From Bacteroidia bacterium (GTDB taxonomy: Bacteria; Bacteroidota; Bacteroidia; Cytophagales; Cyclobacteriaceae), in assembly GCA_030432655.1 (NCBI GenBank), contig JAUILA010000016.1:1-64000 (forward strand): a stretch of 64,000 bases of DNA, written 5' to 3'. Below the pieces are notes generated by a model, which saw nothing but the letters and a program-made list of their open reading frames with translations, was not told the DNA's origin and made no database searches. Positions 44,869 to 53,124 of this stretch are shown piece by piece (position 1 is the stretch's first letter; each line of letters opens with the position of its first letter). Both the position numbers and the translations under genes were made by a program.

Positions 44869-46568
44869 TCCATCAGGTTTTCCAGGTTATCCGCTGCGTA
44901 ATTAGCAGCACGTGCTGTAATTGCCATATACGTGAGTGACGGATTCTGGGTGGAGGTTGATGTCATACAGGCGCCGTCAGTGACAAACACGTTCTTACAG
45001 GTGTGCATCTGATTCCATTTATTAAGAAGGGATGTGTTCGGGTCATCACCCATTCTCACACCGCCCATTTCATGAATATCAAGTCCGGGTGCCTGTTTTG
45101 TATCCAGGGTACGAATGTCACGAAATCCTGCCTTTGAGAACATTTCCTCAAATTGCGCAAAGAAGTCCAGCAGCATTTTTTCATCATTGTCATCGTAATT
45201 GACATCAATCTTAAGCTTCGGCATCCCCCACTCATCCGGATCATCCTTCGCCAGCGTGACACGATTCGATTCTTTCGGGATGGTTTCACCCATCATTCTC
45301 GCACTTACACGCCATGGGCCGTAAGAAGGGTTCAGCAAACTGTCCTTGAGTTGTTTACCAAATCCTTCTGTTTCCTGGTCGTAGGATTTTGAGGCTCCAA
45401 AACTGACTGCATAGCCCCGGAGAAAATCCGTTTCCTGTTCGCGCAGGTTTCTGAATCGCGGCATCAGGGCTCCGTTGGGCCGGCGCCCTTCAGTATGTTT
45501 GTCATTAAACCCGTCATGGGTCGCCATCACAACTCCGCGGTAATTATGAAAGGCCACGTACTTGCCGAGCAATCCATTATCATTTCCTAAACCGTCCGGG
45601 AAACGTTCTGAAGTAGAATTTAATAAGATGAGGTTTGTATTCAATGCACCGGCGTTGACAAAAATCACCCTGGCATTGTATACAGTTTCCTCTTTGGTCC
45701 CTGCATCAATCACGCGGACACCGGTGGCACGGCCTTCGTTCTCATCGTAAATGATCGAATATACCACTGAGTCAGGCCGCAAGGTCATATTTCCTGTTTT
45801 GTCTGCCCATGGCAGCGTAGCAGAATTACTGCTGAAATAACCGCCGAAAGGACATCCTCGCTGGCACAGATTGCGATATTGACACATGGTTCTGCCTTGC
45901 TTGGCATAATATTCCGCATTACCAGTGATATGGGCACATCGTCCGATGACTACATGTCTTTTACCTTCGTATTCGGATGCCACCACGTCACTGAAATGAC
46001 GCTCCACACAGGACATTTCCATTGGAGGCAGGAATTCTCCATCAGGAAGTTCTTCCAGGCCATCTTTATTCCCTGAGATTCCGGCAAATTTTTCAACATG
46101 ACTATACCATTCGTCAAGGTCTTCGTAGCCGATGGGCCAGGGCACTGCAAATCCGTCCCGTTTCGGTCCGTCAAAATCCAGCTGGCTCCAGCGCTGGGTT
46201 TGACGTGCCCATAACAGTGATTTTCCACCTGTCTGATACCCGCGAATCCAGTCAAAAGGTGAATCCTGAATGTATGGATGATCATTGTCAAGCACAAAGA
46301 AATGACTTGCGTCCTCTCTGAATGCGTAACACCGGCTGACCACCGGGTTCTCCTCCACAATTTTTTCAGGCATTCTCCCGCGATGCTTAAATTCCCAGGG
46401 CATCTTATTTGTAGTCGGGTAGTCCTTGAGATGCTTTACTTCTGGTCCGCGCTCCAGCACGAGTGTCTTCAACCCGCGGTCGCACAATTCTTTCGCAGCC
46501 CATCCGCCACTCATTCCGGATCCGATGACAATGGCATCAAATGTATTGTTAGTTTCGTTCTGTGGCAT
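44865..46568 (-). CDS. GMC-family FAD oxidoreductase (gluconate/glucoside dehydrogenase large subunit)
   Basis: 567 residues. FAD-binding GxGxxG in AIVIGSGMSGGWAAKEL (about 13-29), GGKSLLWARQTQRW, the cysteine-containing CQYRNLCQRGCPFGGYFSSN, and a C-terminal GMC domain with DIHEMGGVRMGDDP and VTDGACMTSTSTQNPSLTYMAI. Catalytic His expected near the last motif is replaced by GACM, as usual in this branch. It would oxidise a sugar or sugar acid in the periplasm and pass electrons to a cytochrome c. The small subunit gene lies 1 nt upstream; no signal peptide of its own, so it may be exported with that subunit. Confidence 0.92.
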   Translation of the reverse strand: MPQNETNNTFDAIVIGSGMSGGWAAKELCDRGLKTLVLERGPEVKHLKDYPTTNKMPWEFKHRGRMPEKIVEENPVVSRCYAFREDASHFFVLDNDHPYIQDSPFDWIRGYQTGGKSLLWARQTQRWSQLDFDGPKRDGFAVPWPIGYEDLDEWYSHVEKFAGISGNKDGLEELPDGEFLPPMEMSCVERHFSDVVASEYEGKRHVVIGRCAHITGNAEYYAKQGRTMCQYRNLCQRGCPFGGYFSSNSATLPWADKTGNMTLRPDSVVYSIIYDENEGRATGVRVIDAGTKEETVYNARVIFVNAGALNTNLILLNSTSERFPDGLGNDNGLLGKYVAFHNYRGVVMATHDGFNDKHTEGRRPNGALMPRFRNLREQETDFLRGYAVSFGASKSYDQETEGFGKQLKDSLLNPSYGPWRVSARMMGETIPKESNRVTLAKDDPDEWGMPKLKIDVNYDDNDEKMLLDFFAQFEEMFSKAGFRDIRTLDTKQAPGLDIHEMGGVRMGDDPNTSLLNKWNQMHTCKNVFVTDGACMTSTSTQNPSLTYMAITARAANYAADNLENLMD

Positions 46569-46569
46569 A

Positions 46570-47169
46570 TCAGGCGTTTATATTTATTTTCTTAGACGGA
46601 TCTATCTCGACACACCCATGGAAGAATTGCGGAACCAGCTGGTAGGGCATTTCCTCGGTCATAATATGCTCCGATTGCATATATCCCTGCATGGTCCAGC
46701 CTTTTGTAATCCCGACAAATTTTTTGACATCATCGGGACTGAAAAGATCAATTCCCTCCCCGTCCTTCGGCACATCCACAATTTCAGACGACATGAGACC
46801 GGCAAGGGCGGTGGCACGATCTTCCGGTGACATTTCATCAAATTCAGCCCCCGAAGTTTCACGAACCATGGCATCAAACCCTGAGATACCGTTCATAAAT
46901 GAGTCCTGATCGTCGGCAGAAAGACAGTCGTCGGCCATGACCCATACAAATTTATCTGCTTCAAGCGCCAGGGCCCCGGGAATTCCTCCTTCTTCGCCAC
47001 CCGGGATGATCGCGTCAACGATTGCTTTCAGCCGATCTTCCTGGGGAACGGATACATTCAAATTATTAAAGGCTATTGGCACTCGCTCTTCACCGAAATT
47101 ACATGCCTGTAGCATGGTAATCCCGACGCCCGCTGCCGTCAATTGTTTCAAAGCCGTTCTTCTGTCCAT
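46570..47169 (-). CDS. Gluconate 2-dehydrogenase subunit 3 family protein
   Basis: 199 residues. N-terminus MDRRTALKQLTAAGVGITMLQAC is a twin-arginine-like signal with a possible lipobox Cys at about 23. The body has DAIIPGGEEGGIPGALALEADKFVW (key IIPxxxxxPGA) and ends with a Gly-rich-poor helix and VPQFFHGCVEIDPSKK. It is the chaperoning small subunit of membrane-bound FAD dehydrogenases and likely drags the GMC subunit through Tat. Divergent from the diheme cytochrome, which may be its electron acceptor. Confidence 0.9.
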   Translation of the reverse strand: MDRRTALKQLTAAGVGITMLQACNFGEERVPIAFNNLNVSVPQEDRLKAIVDAIIPGGEEGGIPGALALEADKFVWVMADDCLSADDQDSFMNGISGFDAMVRETSGAEFDEMSPEDRATALAGLMSSEIVDVPKDGEGIDLFSPDDVKKFVGITKGWTMQGYMQSEHIMTEEMPYQLVPQFFHGCVEIDPSKKININA

Positions 47170-47260
47170 CAGATTTAATTAGGTGTCCCCTAAATTTGGG
47201 ATTTTTTGTAAAATTTAAAAGAAATCAGCTGGATTTAGAAGTGTTATTAACAGTCCTTCC

Positions 47261-47278
47261 GTGTAACACAGGTTACAC
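47261..47278. promoter_or_regulatory. Perfect Crp/Fnr-like palindrome
   Basis: GTGTAAC, ACAG, GTTACAC: a perfect 7-bp inverted repeat. Its centre is 33 bp before the centre of the -7 element TACTTTTG, i.e. about -41 from the expected transcription start, the class II activator position. Confidence 0.65.
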
Positions 47279-47298
47279 TGGCAAATGTCCAATCACCT

Positions 47299-47306
47299 TA
47301 CTTTTG
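47299..47306 (+). promoter_or_regulatory. -7 element of the diheme cytochrome gene
   Basis: TACTTTTG matches TAnnTTTG exactly. It lies 38 nt before the ATG at 47345. No TTG is needed at -33 if the upstream palindrome is an activator site. Confidence 0.55.
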
Positions 47307-47344
47307 TTTAAAAAGAAACCGGTGTGGTTTAATGGAAGAAGTAT

Positions 47345-48367
47345 ATGGAAGTTGGACGTCTATTGTCGTTATTGAGTCGCATTACTGTGCTCCTGGTAGG
47401 ATTCCTGGTGCTGGTAGCCTTTGGAGTGGTTTTATTCAGTGTTAAACCGGAATTATTTTCCTCACATCCCGAAGAAAGCTGGAAAGTACCCTCGATTGAG
47501 ACGGATCTCCCTGATGGGAAAAAGGGACGATTGATTAAATACGGTTATCTGCTTACAAGCGAAACTCCCCGGTGGATGGGCCCGCAGGCAAGTGATCCTG
47601 AATTACGTTTTTCAGGAAACAATTTGTCCTGCAAGAATTGTCACCTTGAGAATGGAACAAAACCCGGCTCGGCCTCCTGGATCGGGGTTACTGAGCGCTA
47701 TCCGCAGTTCAGGGGACGGGAGAATAAAATCGGGACTATTGAAGATCGGATAAATGGCTGTATGGAGCGCAGCATGAACGGCAAACCACTTCCCGGTCAT
47801 TCGAAACAAATGGAAGCCATTGTAGCCTACATGGAATGGCTTAGCGATGGTATAAGTGAAAAGGATCTCGCCCTGTACGCCGGATTTCCCAATGTTCAGC
47901 TCCCCGACCGTGCTGCCGATCTGTTACATGGCAAAGAAATTTATGCACGTGAATGCGAGGTATGTCATGGTGCCGATGGCAAAGGAATATGGATGAATGA
48001 TTCCTTAAAAGGATATCAATACCCGCCATTATGGGGCGATGACTCCTATAATCACGGGGCAGGAATGAACCGGGTGATTACTGCAGCTCAGTTTATTAAA
48101 GGTAATATGCCTTTCGGACAAGCAACTTCGCTACAACCTAAACTGACGGATGAGGAAGCCCTGGATGTTGCCGCATATATCGACAGTTTCGATCGCCCCC
48201 TAAAACAGCATTCTGAATTAGATTTTCCGGATAAATTATTAAAACCGGTAAGCACCCCATATGGCCCCTGGGACGACCCCTTTACGGCGGAACAGCACAA
48301 ATATGGTCCGTATAAGCCAATCATCGACTATTACCAGGAGAAATTCGAGATACGTAAAACAAAGTGA
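47345..48367 (+). CDS. Diheme cytochrome c, thiosulfate dehydrogenase (TsdA)-like
   Basis: 340 residues. N-terminal transmembrane anchor (about 12-34), then two class I cytochrome domains with CKNCH (96-100) and CECVH-type CEVCH (204-208). Strong TsdA-like signature between them: DRINGCMERSMNGKPLP, with Cys139 in the place of the unusual heme ligand, and later YPPLWGDDSYNHGAGM and FIKGNMPFG. TsdA oxidises thiosulfate to tetrathionate or the reverse. The divergent GMC dehydrogenase also makes an electron-acceptor role possible. A perfect Crp/Fnr-like site precedes it. Confidence 0.85.
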   Translation: MEVGRLLSLLSRITVLLVGFLVLVAFGVVLFSVKPELFSSHPEESWKVPSIETDLPDGKKGRLIKYGYLLTSETPRWMGPQASDPELRFSGNNLSCKNCHLENGTKPGSASWIGVTERYPQFRGRENKIGTIEDRINGCMERSMNGKPLPGHSKQMEAIVAYMEWLSDGISEKDLALYAGFPNVQLPDRAADLLHGKEIYARECEVCHGADGKGIWMNDSLKGYQYPPLWGDDSYNHGAGMNRVITAAQFIKGNMPFGQATSLQPKLTDEEALDVAAYIDSFDRPLKQHSELDFPDKLLKPVSTPYGPWDDPFTAEQHKYGPYKPIIDYYQEKFEIRKTK

Positions 48368-48438
48368 CCCGTCAGGCAGTTTGGTTTTTTAAAGCGCTGG
48401 AAATTAACGATATTGGTTAGGGTCACACAAGATGATAC

Positions 48439-48900
48439 ATGCTGGCAGTACGTTATTGCTTATTATTTGCCTGCTTTATTTCAGGCGCATCAGCAACTGC
48501 TCAAAAGGAGCAGGAACAGGTAATCGGGCAAATGCTCAACGATTACTATGAAACCATGTCTGCCAGAAACTGGCCTGAATACCGGAATTTTTTCATTGAC
48601 GATGGTATCCTGGTGACTATCTGGAACCCTCAGGGAAATGGAAATGAAGTATATAATTCAACGATTGATGAATTTATAGCGCTGACACCCCAGGGGCCGG
48701 ACAGCCAGCCAATTTTTGAGGAAAAAATGCATGAATCCGAAATCGAGGTTACCGGCGGGTTGGCCACAGCCTGGGTAAAATACAGCGCTAAATTCGGAAC
48801 AGAGGAAAACCTGATGGAATGGGAAGGTACAGATTTGTTTACGCTGATCCTGTTTGAGGATGAATGGAAGATTGTTTCTCTCGCGTATCTGTCAGAATAA
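48439..48900 (+). CDS. Secreted NTF2/SnoaL-like protein
   Basis: 153 residues. Signal peptide (about 1-21, SGASATAQ), then a cone-shaped NTF2-like fold with MLNDYYETMSARNWPEYRNFFIDDGILVTIW and AWVKYSAKF, and DLFTLILFEDEWKIVSLAYLSE as the closing strands. Family members are small-ligand binders or nonspecific folds; no catalytic residues evident. The Gre-like gene follows after 12 nt. Confidence 0.75.
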   Translation: MLAVRYCLLFACFISGASATAQKEQEQVIGQMLNDYYETMSARNWPEYRNFFIDDGILVTIWNPQGNGNEVYNSTIDEFIALTPQGPDSQPIFEEKMHESEIEVTGGLATAWVKYSAKFGTEENLMEWEGTDLFTLILFEDEWKIVSLAYLSE

Positions 48901-48912
48901 AAATTAAACCAT

Positions 48913-49365
48913 ATGAAGAAACTAGAATTTAAAAAGGAAGTCCTTAAACAGGCCAAGCAAAAACACCAGTCCGTGATTGACGACCTGAAGTCGGAGTTAA
49001 ATGCCAGCGAGTCTGACGGGTATGACGGACAAACTGATCTGGAGGAAATGTCACAGGACGTCATATCCAACAATACCCGGGAAACCATTGCCCGTGAAAT
49101 GGAATTTGCATTAAAGGAAATGGAATTGCTGAACAGACTTGTTATTGAAGAACCGCTTCACACAGAAATTACAATGGGTTCTGTGGTTGAGACCAATAAG
49201 CGAAATTTTTATGTCAGTGCCAGTATCGAGGATTTTAAAGTAGACGGAAAGGATATGTTCGGGATTTCGGTTAAAGCCCCTATTTATGAAGCCATGCAAG
49301 GTTTACAAAAAGGGGATACGTTTGAAATGCGTAAACAGAAATACAAGATAACGGACGTATATTAA
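48913..49365 (+). CDS. GreA/GreB-like protein
   Basis: 150 residues. Charged coiled-coil N-terminal half (about 1-75; LKSELNAS, ARE MEFALKEMELLNRL) and a C-terminal half reading GSVVETNKRNFYVSASIEDF and ISVKAPIYEAMQGLQKGDTFEM, which resembles the FKBP-like domain of Gre factors (SPxxxALxGKxxGD pattern). The acidic tip residues of real GreA hairpins are not clear, so RNA-polymerase binding without cleavage stimulation is possible. Terminator follows. Confidence 0.6.
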   Translation: MKKLEFKKEVLKQAKQKHQSVIDDLKSELNASESDGYDGQTDLEEMSQDVISNNTRETIAREMEFALKEMELLNRLVIEEPLHTEITMGSVVETNKRNFYVSASIEDFKVDGKDMFGISVKAPIYEAMQGLQKGDTFEMRKQKYKITDVY

Positions 49366-49369
49366 AAAA

Positions 49370-49396
49370 AACCCTGGAATCAGTGACTCCAGGGTT
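49370..49396. terminator. Terminator after the Gre-like gene
   Basis: AACCCTGGA, 9-nt loop, TCCAGGGTT, preceded by seven A and followed by ATTATC. Possibly serves the convergent gene ending at 49456. Confidence 0.65.
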
Positions 49397-49455
49397 ATTA
49401 TCATGCGCAAACTCCCGCATGATCCAACTTCACAATTCTCCCTCAAAAAATTTCC

Positions 49456-50289
49456 TTAATTACCCCTGCGCCCGCGCTGTGCAGAGCTTCTGCTGTCCTC
49501 TTTACTCCGAGTGTTTGAAGACCGGGAGGAACGACTGGCTGCAGACGACCGGGAAGAGCGGGAAGATCGCTCGTAACGGTCCGACGATGAACGGGATGAC
49601 TTTTGATCCCTCTCGTATCTTGAATCCTCTGACCTGCGGGAATCCTTAGAATACTCCTTTCTTTCCACTGGTGCCGGACTCACGCGCCTGGATGCATACG
49701 AATTTCTCTGTTCGTACTCGACCCGGGTACGGCGAGGCTGCTGCTGGCTGTACTGGGGCTTGTGTTTAGGCTGCGTGTAGTGTTTATAACTTTTGGACGG
49801 ACCATTGTTATAAATTACCGTGGTACGGTACCTGGGATAGGTACGGTAGTGCCCATACACGTAAGTCACTGGTCTCGGATTGTAAAAAACGTGATTGTGC
49901 CCGAAATGATTGTGACTGTGACAAATTCGGTAATATGAGTTGTAATAGTATTCATGGTATCCGCAGAAGTCACCGCATATATGTCCGGCGAAAGGATAAT
50001 AATTATACCTGTTAATTACGCGGGCATAGCCATGATGGTCAATATTCACCTCGATGAAGCGCTGGCCACGCTGCAGCATTACGTTAAACCCATAATATCC
50101 TCCGCCCATTCGAACACGACTGGCATGAACCCAATCGTAATTATGATACCTGTCATAGACGACATGTGTTACGTAAGCAGGAACATCCCAGTGCTGTTCC
50201 ACACCGTAGGAGGCTACAAAGTGTTGTCCTTTTGATTGCGATATAATTGCAAAAAACAGAACCGCCGATATTGCTACAAATTTTTTCAT
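49456..50289 (-). CDS. Secreted Tyr/His-rich protein with Ser/Arg-rich tail
   Basis: 277 residues, function unknown. Signal peptide (about 1-21, SKGQ). Residues about 22-150 are very rich in Tyr, His and Asn (GYHEYYYNSYYRICHSHNHFGHNH) and could bind metal. Residues about 160-277 are low-complexity Arg/Ser/Gln/Lys (SSRSSRSSAASRSSRSS), basic and presumably disordered. No enzymatic motif. Monocistronic. Confidence 0.75.
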   Translation of the reverse strand: MKKFVAISAVLFFAIISQSKGQHFVASYGVEQHWDVPAYVTHVVYDRYHNYDWVHASRVRMGGGYYGFNVMLQRGQRFIEVNIDHHGYARVINRYNYYPFAGHICGDFCGYHEYYYNSYYRICHSHNHFGHNHVFYNPRPVTYVYGHYRTYPRYRTTVIYNNGPSKSYKHYTQPKHKPQYSQQQPRRTRVEYEQRNSYASRRVSPAPVERKEYSKDSRRSEDSRYERDQKSSRSSSDRYERSSRSSRSSAASRSSRSSNTRSKEDSRSSAQRGRRGN

Positions 50290-50492
50290 GACCCTGAGTA
50301 GTTTATTTAGTCATGAACAATCAATGAATATGCCAAAAAAATATATATGTCCTTATTTTTCTGATAATCAATTAGTTAAGATGATAAAACATAAGCCATT
50401 GACCGAATTAAATAGCTTGTCCGGCATGCTCCGTTCATGTGTATTTGTATATTTTTTTATAACTTCCCGCACAACACAACCATACACCTTCC

Positions 50493-50960
50493 ATGGATAA
50501 AGTCATTATAGGGAGCTTTGAAGAATTCCAGGCCTTTGAAGGGAAAGAGATCGGCGTTTCCCCCTGGCTGAGAATAACCCAGAAACAGGTTGACCAATTT
50601 GCCGATGCCACCCTGGATCATCAATGGATTCATACAGATCCTGACAAAGCCGCTAAGGAGGGCCCGTTCGGCGGCCCTATTGCGCATGGCTACCTGACCC
50701 TGTCGCTTGCCCCCCATATGTGGCAGCAGATTACAGAAATCAGAAACCTGAAAATGATGATCAATTACGGCATTGAAAAGATGAAATTCAATCAGCCGGT
50801 TCTTGTGGGTGATGAGGTTCGTTTACGTGCTTTCCTTGAATCAATTGCTGATTTACGAGGGGTCACCAAGGCACAGTTAAAAATCACGATGGAAATAAAC
50901 GGAAAGCCGAAGCATGCCTATGTGGCAAGCCTGGTTTTCCTGTATCATTTTCATTCGTAG
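50493..50960 (+). CDS. MaoC-like (R)-hydratase
   Basis: 155 residues, single hot-dog domain. Hydratase-2 motif spans TDPDKAAKEGPFGGPIAHGYLTLSL with the catalytic Asp and His (D near 50, H near 70). Hydrates trans-2-enoyl thioesters, for example in fatty-acid metabolism. Stand-alone; stop overlaps the convergent lipoprotein gene end by 10 nt. Confidence 0.9.
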   Translation: MDKVIIGSFEEFQAFEGKEIGVSPWLRITQKQVDQFADATLDHQWIHTDPDKAAKEGPFGGPIAHGYLTLSLAPHMWQQITEIRNLKMMINYGIEKMKFNQPVLVGDEVRLRAFLESIADLRGVTKAQLKITMEINGKPKHAYVASLVFLYHFHS

Positions 50961-51523
50961 AGCACTTCGGTAGTAACATTCAGCCTTACGGTATCCTTCA
51001 TTATCATTTTCTGGGCGCCATCGACTGTGTAACGGATGAGGCGATCTTCTGAAGTAGTATCAAAATATAAATCAAGAGATCGAATGGATTCAAAAACCAC
51101 ATTCTGATCGCTGACTTTTGCATGAAGTTGTGAAATTCTGTTATTCAGGTATGTAACGCGTAGCAGACGAACGGTCTTGTCATCCGGTTCGTCCGGAATG
51201 TAGGACACGACTTTCTCCCCATCCCTTTCACCATTTTCGGTCTCCACTTTATATTCTCCGCGCAACGAAGGAGTGTTGATATCCGCCTTCCTGAACACGC
51301 CGAGTTCATAACCCCACTGGGTCGAATCAGGCGTAATAAAAGTAGTATCCCGGTCCCCGTTGACCAGGGTGGTTTTTCTCAGCTGATATTCGGTAAGCTT
51401 GAGCCGCTCATATTGTGCATCCACCAGGCTGTCAACCGGATAATAGGCCTCAATTTCGGTGGGTTCAAGGGAATTACAGGCGGCCAGCACACCTGATAAA
51501 ATTAACAGCGATACCCACCTCAT
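50951..51523 (-). CDS. Hypothetical lipoprotein downstream of gpmI
   Basis: 190 residues. Lipobox LSGVLAAC (Cys about 16), then a beta-rich domain with no recognised motif. Start overlaps the gpmI stop by 4 nt (ATGA), so translationally coupled to it. Function unknown. Confidence 0.75.
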   Translation of the reverse strand: MRWVSLLILSGVLAACNSLEPTEIEAYYPVDSLVDAQYERLKLTEYQLRKTTLVNGDRDTTFITPDSTQWGYELGVFRKADINTPSLRGEYKVETENGERDGEKVVSYIPDEPDDKTVRLLRVTYLNNRISQLHAKVSDQNVVFESIRSLDLYFDTTSEDRLIRYTVDGAQKMIMKDTVRLNVTTEVLYE

Positions 51524-53043
51524 GAAACCAGGACGTTACCCGTCATTTCGTCCGGGATACTGACTCCCATTAATGTCAGAATGGTGGGTGCCAGGTCTCC
51601 CAGCTTACCATTCTCCAGCTTACCCTTGTAGTCCTTATCTACAAGAATGCATGGTACCAGATTGGTCGTGTGTGCGGTATTCGGCGAACCGTCCGGATTG
51701 ATCATGATGTCGGAATTCCCATGATCGGCAATGATGATGATGGAATAACCATGCGCCAGAGCACTTTGTGTAACCGCCTGGGCGCATTCATCCACGGTTT
51801 CACAGGCCTTGACAGCTGCTTCAAAAACACCCGTATGACCCACCATATCCGGATTGGCAAAATTCAGGCAAATGAAATCAGGTTCCTCACTCACCAGTTC
51901 GGGAATAATGTTATCGCGAATCTCCGCGGCGCTCATTTCAGGCTGAAGATCATAGGTCGCCACCTTGGGAGAAGGGCATAAAATCCGTTTCTCTCCTTCA
52001 AAAGGTTCTTCCCTGCCTCCACTGAAAAAGAAGGTTACGTGCGGATATTTTTCTGTTTCAGCTATTCTGATCTGCTTTTTATGGTTCTTTTCAAGGACTT
52101 CGCCGAGGGTATTATTCAGGTTGTCTTTTTCAAATATTACCTTCACCCCTTTAAAACTTTCGTCATAACGGGCCATGGTTACATAATAAAGATCAAGCGG
52201 CTTCATGTCCTGCTCGGGAAATGCTTGCTGGGTAAGTGCCATCGTGATCTGGCGACCACGATCTGTCCGGAAATTAAAGCAAATGACCACATCTCCATCC
52301 GAAATGGTTGCCAGGGGCTCGCCGTTTTCTCTGACATGTACAATCGGCTTTATGAACTCATCGGTGACATCCTCCTTGTAGGATTCACGAACTGCCTCCA
52401 GTACATCACGGGTTTTCTTTCCCGTGCCATGGACAAGCAGGTCATAGGCCAGCTTAACGCGTTCCCATCGCTTGTCACGGTCCATCGCAAAATAACGGCC
52501 GATTACGGAAGCGATCTGTCCGGTGGTATTTTTCATGTGATCCTGAAGGTCTTTCAAAAATCCCTCACCGCTCTTCGGGTCGGTGTCCCGACCATCTGTG
52601 AAAGCATGCACATACACATTGGAAAGGCCGGTTTTAGCGGCCACAGAGCAAAGACCCTTTACATGACCAATATGGGAATGAACACCGCCATCCGATACCA
52701 GTCCGATCAGGTGCAGGGCCACCCCCTTATCCTTCGCATATTTCAGGGCATCCTGCAATACACTGTTTTCTTCTATCGAATGGTCCTCAAACGCATTATT
52801 GATCTTTACCAGGTCCTGGTATACAACCCGTCCCGCGCCGATATTCATGTGCCCGACTTCGGAATTACCCATCTGACCTTCCGGGAGCCCGACCGCCAAG
52901 CCTGAAGCTTCCAACTTGCTGTGAGCATATTTATCGGTAAGAGAATCAACAAACGGGGTGTTGGCTTTGGCAATGGCAGAAACGTCGGGATTTTTTCCGA
53001 GTCCCCATCCATCCAGGATCATGAGGAGTACTTTCTTATTCAT
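51520..53043 (-). CDS. gpmI: 2,3-bisphosphoglycerate-independent phosphoglycerate mutase
   Basis: 507 residues from ATG 53043 (MNKKVLLMILDGWG), the family's usual length; a start at 53076 adds 11 unlikely residues. Interconverts 3- and 2-phosphoglycerate with two Mn. Metal and catalytic motifs: LDGWG, GNSEVGHMNIGAGR with the phosphorylated Ser, HAFTDGRDTDPKSG, NFRTDRGRQ, NFANPDMVGHTG and IIADHGN. Essential glycolytic gene. Confidence 0.97.
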   Translation of the reverse strand: MNKKVLLMILDGWGLGKNPDVSAIAKANTPFVDSLTDKYAHSKLEASGLAVGLPEGQMGNSEVGHMNIGAGRVVYQDLVKINNAFEDHSIEENSVLQDALKYAKDKGVALHLIGLVSDGGVHSHIGHVKGLCSVAAKTGLSNVYVHAFTDGRDTDPKSGEGFLKDLQDHMKNTTGQIASVIGRYFAMDRDKRWERVKLAYDLLVHGTGKKTRDVLEAVRESYKEDVTDEFIKPIVHVRENGEPLATISDGDVVICFNFRTDRGRQITMALTQQAFPEQDMKPLDLYYVTMARYDESFKGVKVIFEKDNLNNTLGEVLEKNHKKQIRIAETEKYPHVTFFFSGGREEPFEGEKRILCPSPKVATYDLQPEMSAAEIRDNIIPELVSEEPDFICLNFANPDMVGHTGVFEAAVKACETVDECAQAVTQSALAHGYSIIIIADHGNSDIMINPDGSPNTAHTTNLVPCILVDKDYKGKLENGKLGDLAPTILTLMGVSIPDEMTGNVLVS

Positions 53044-53090
53044 GGGGTTGACTTTTGCTCCTGTAAAATTCGTCAATTTACCCTAGGAAT

Positions 53091-53114
53091 AAAAAAACCG
53101 GATGAAGTATCCGG
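53091..53114 (-). terminator. Terminator after the DUF3857 operon
   Basis: CCGGAT, loop 5 nt, ATCCGG, with a T7 tail on the minus strand. It lies 11 nt past the stop of the gene ending at 53125 and before gpmI. Confidence 0.75.
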
Positions 53115-53124
53115 CTTTTGTATA

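Noticed and set aside
49456-50289. Ser/Arg tail as a tandem-repeat or CRISPR-like array
   Set aside because: Low-complexity coding sequence without regular spacer units; no CRISPR array found anywhere in the window.
52039-52905. 288-codon plus-strand frame
   Set aside because: Antisense to gpmI.
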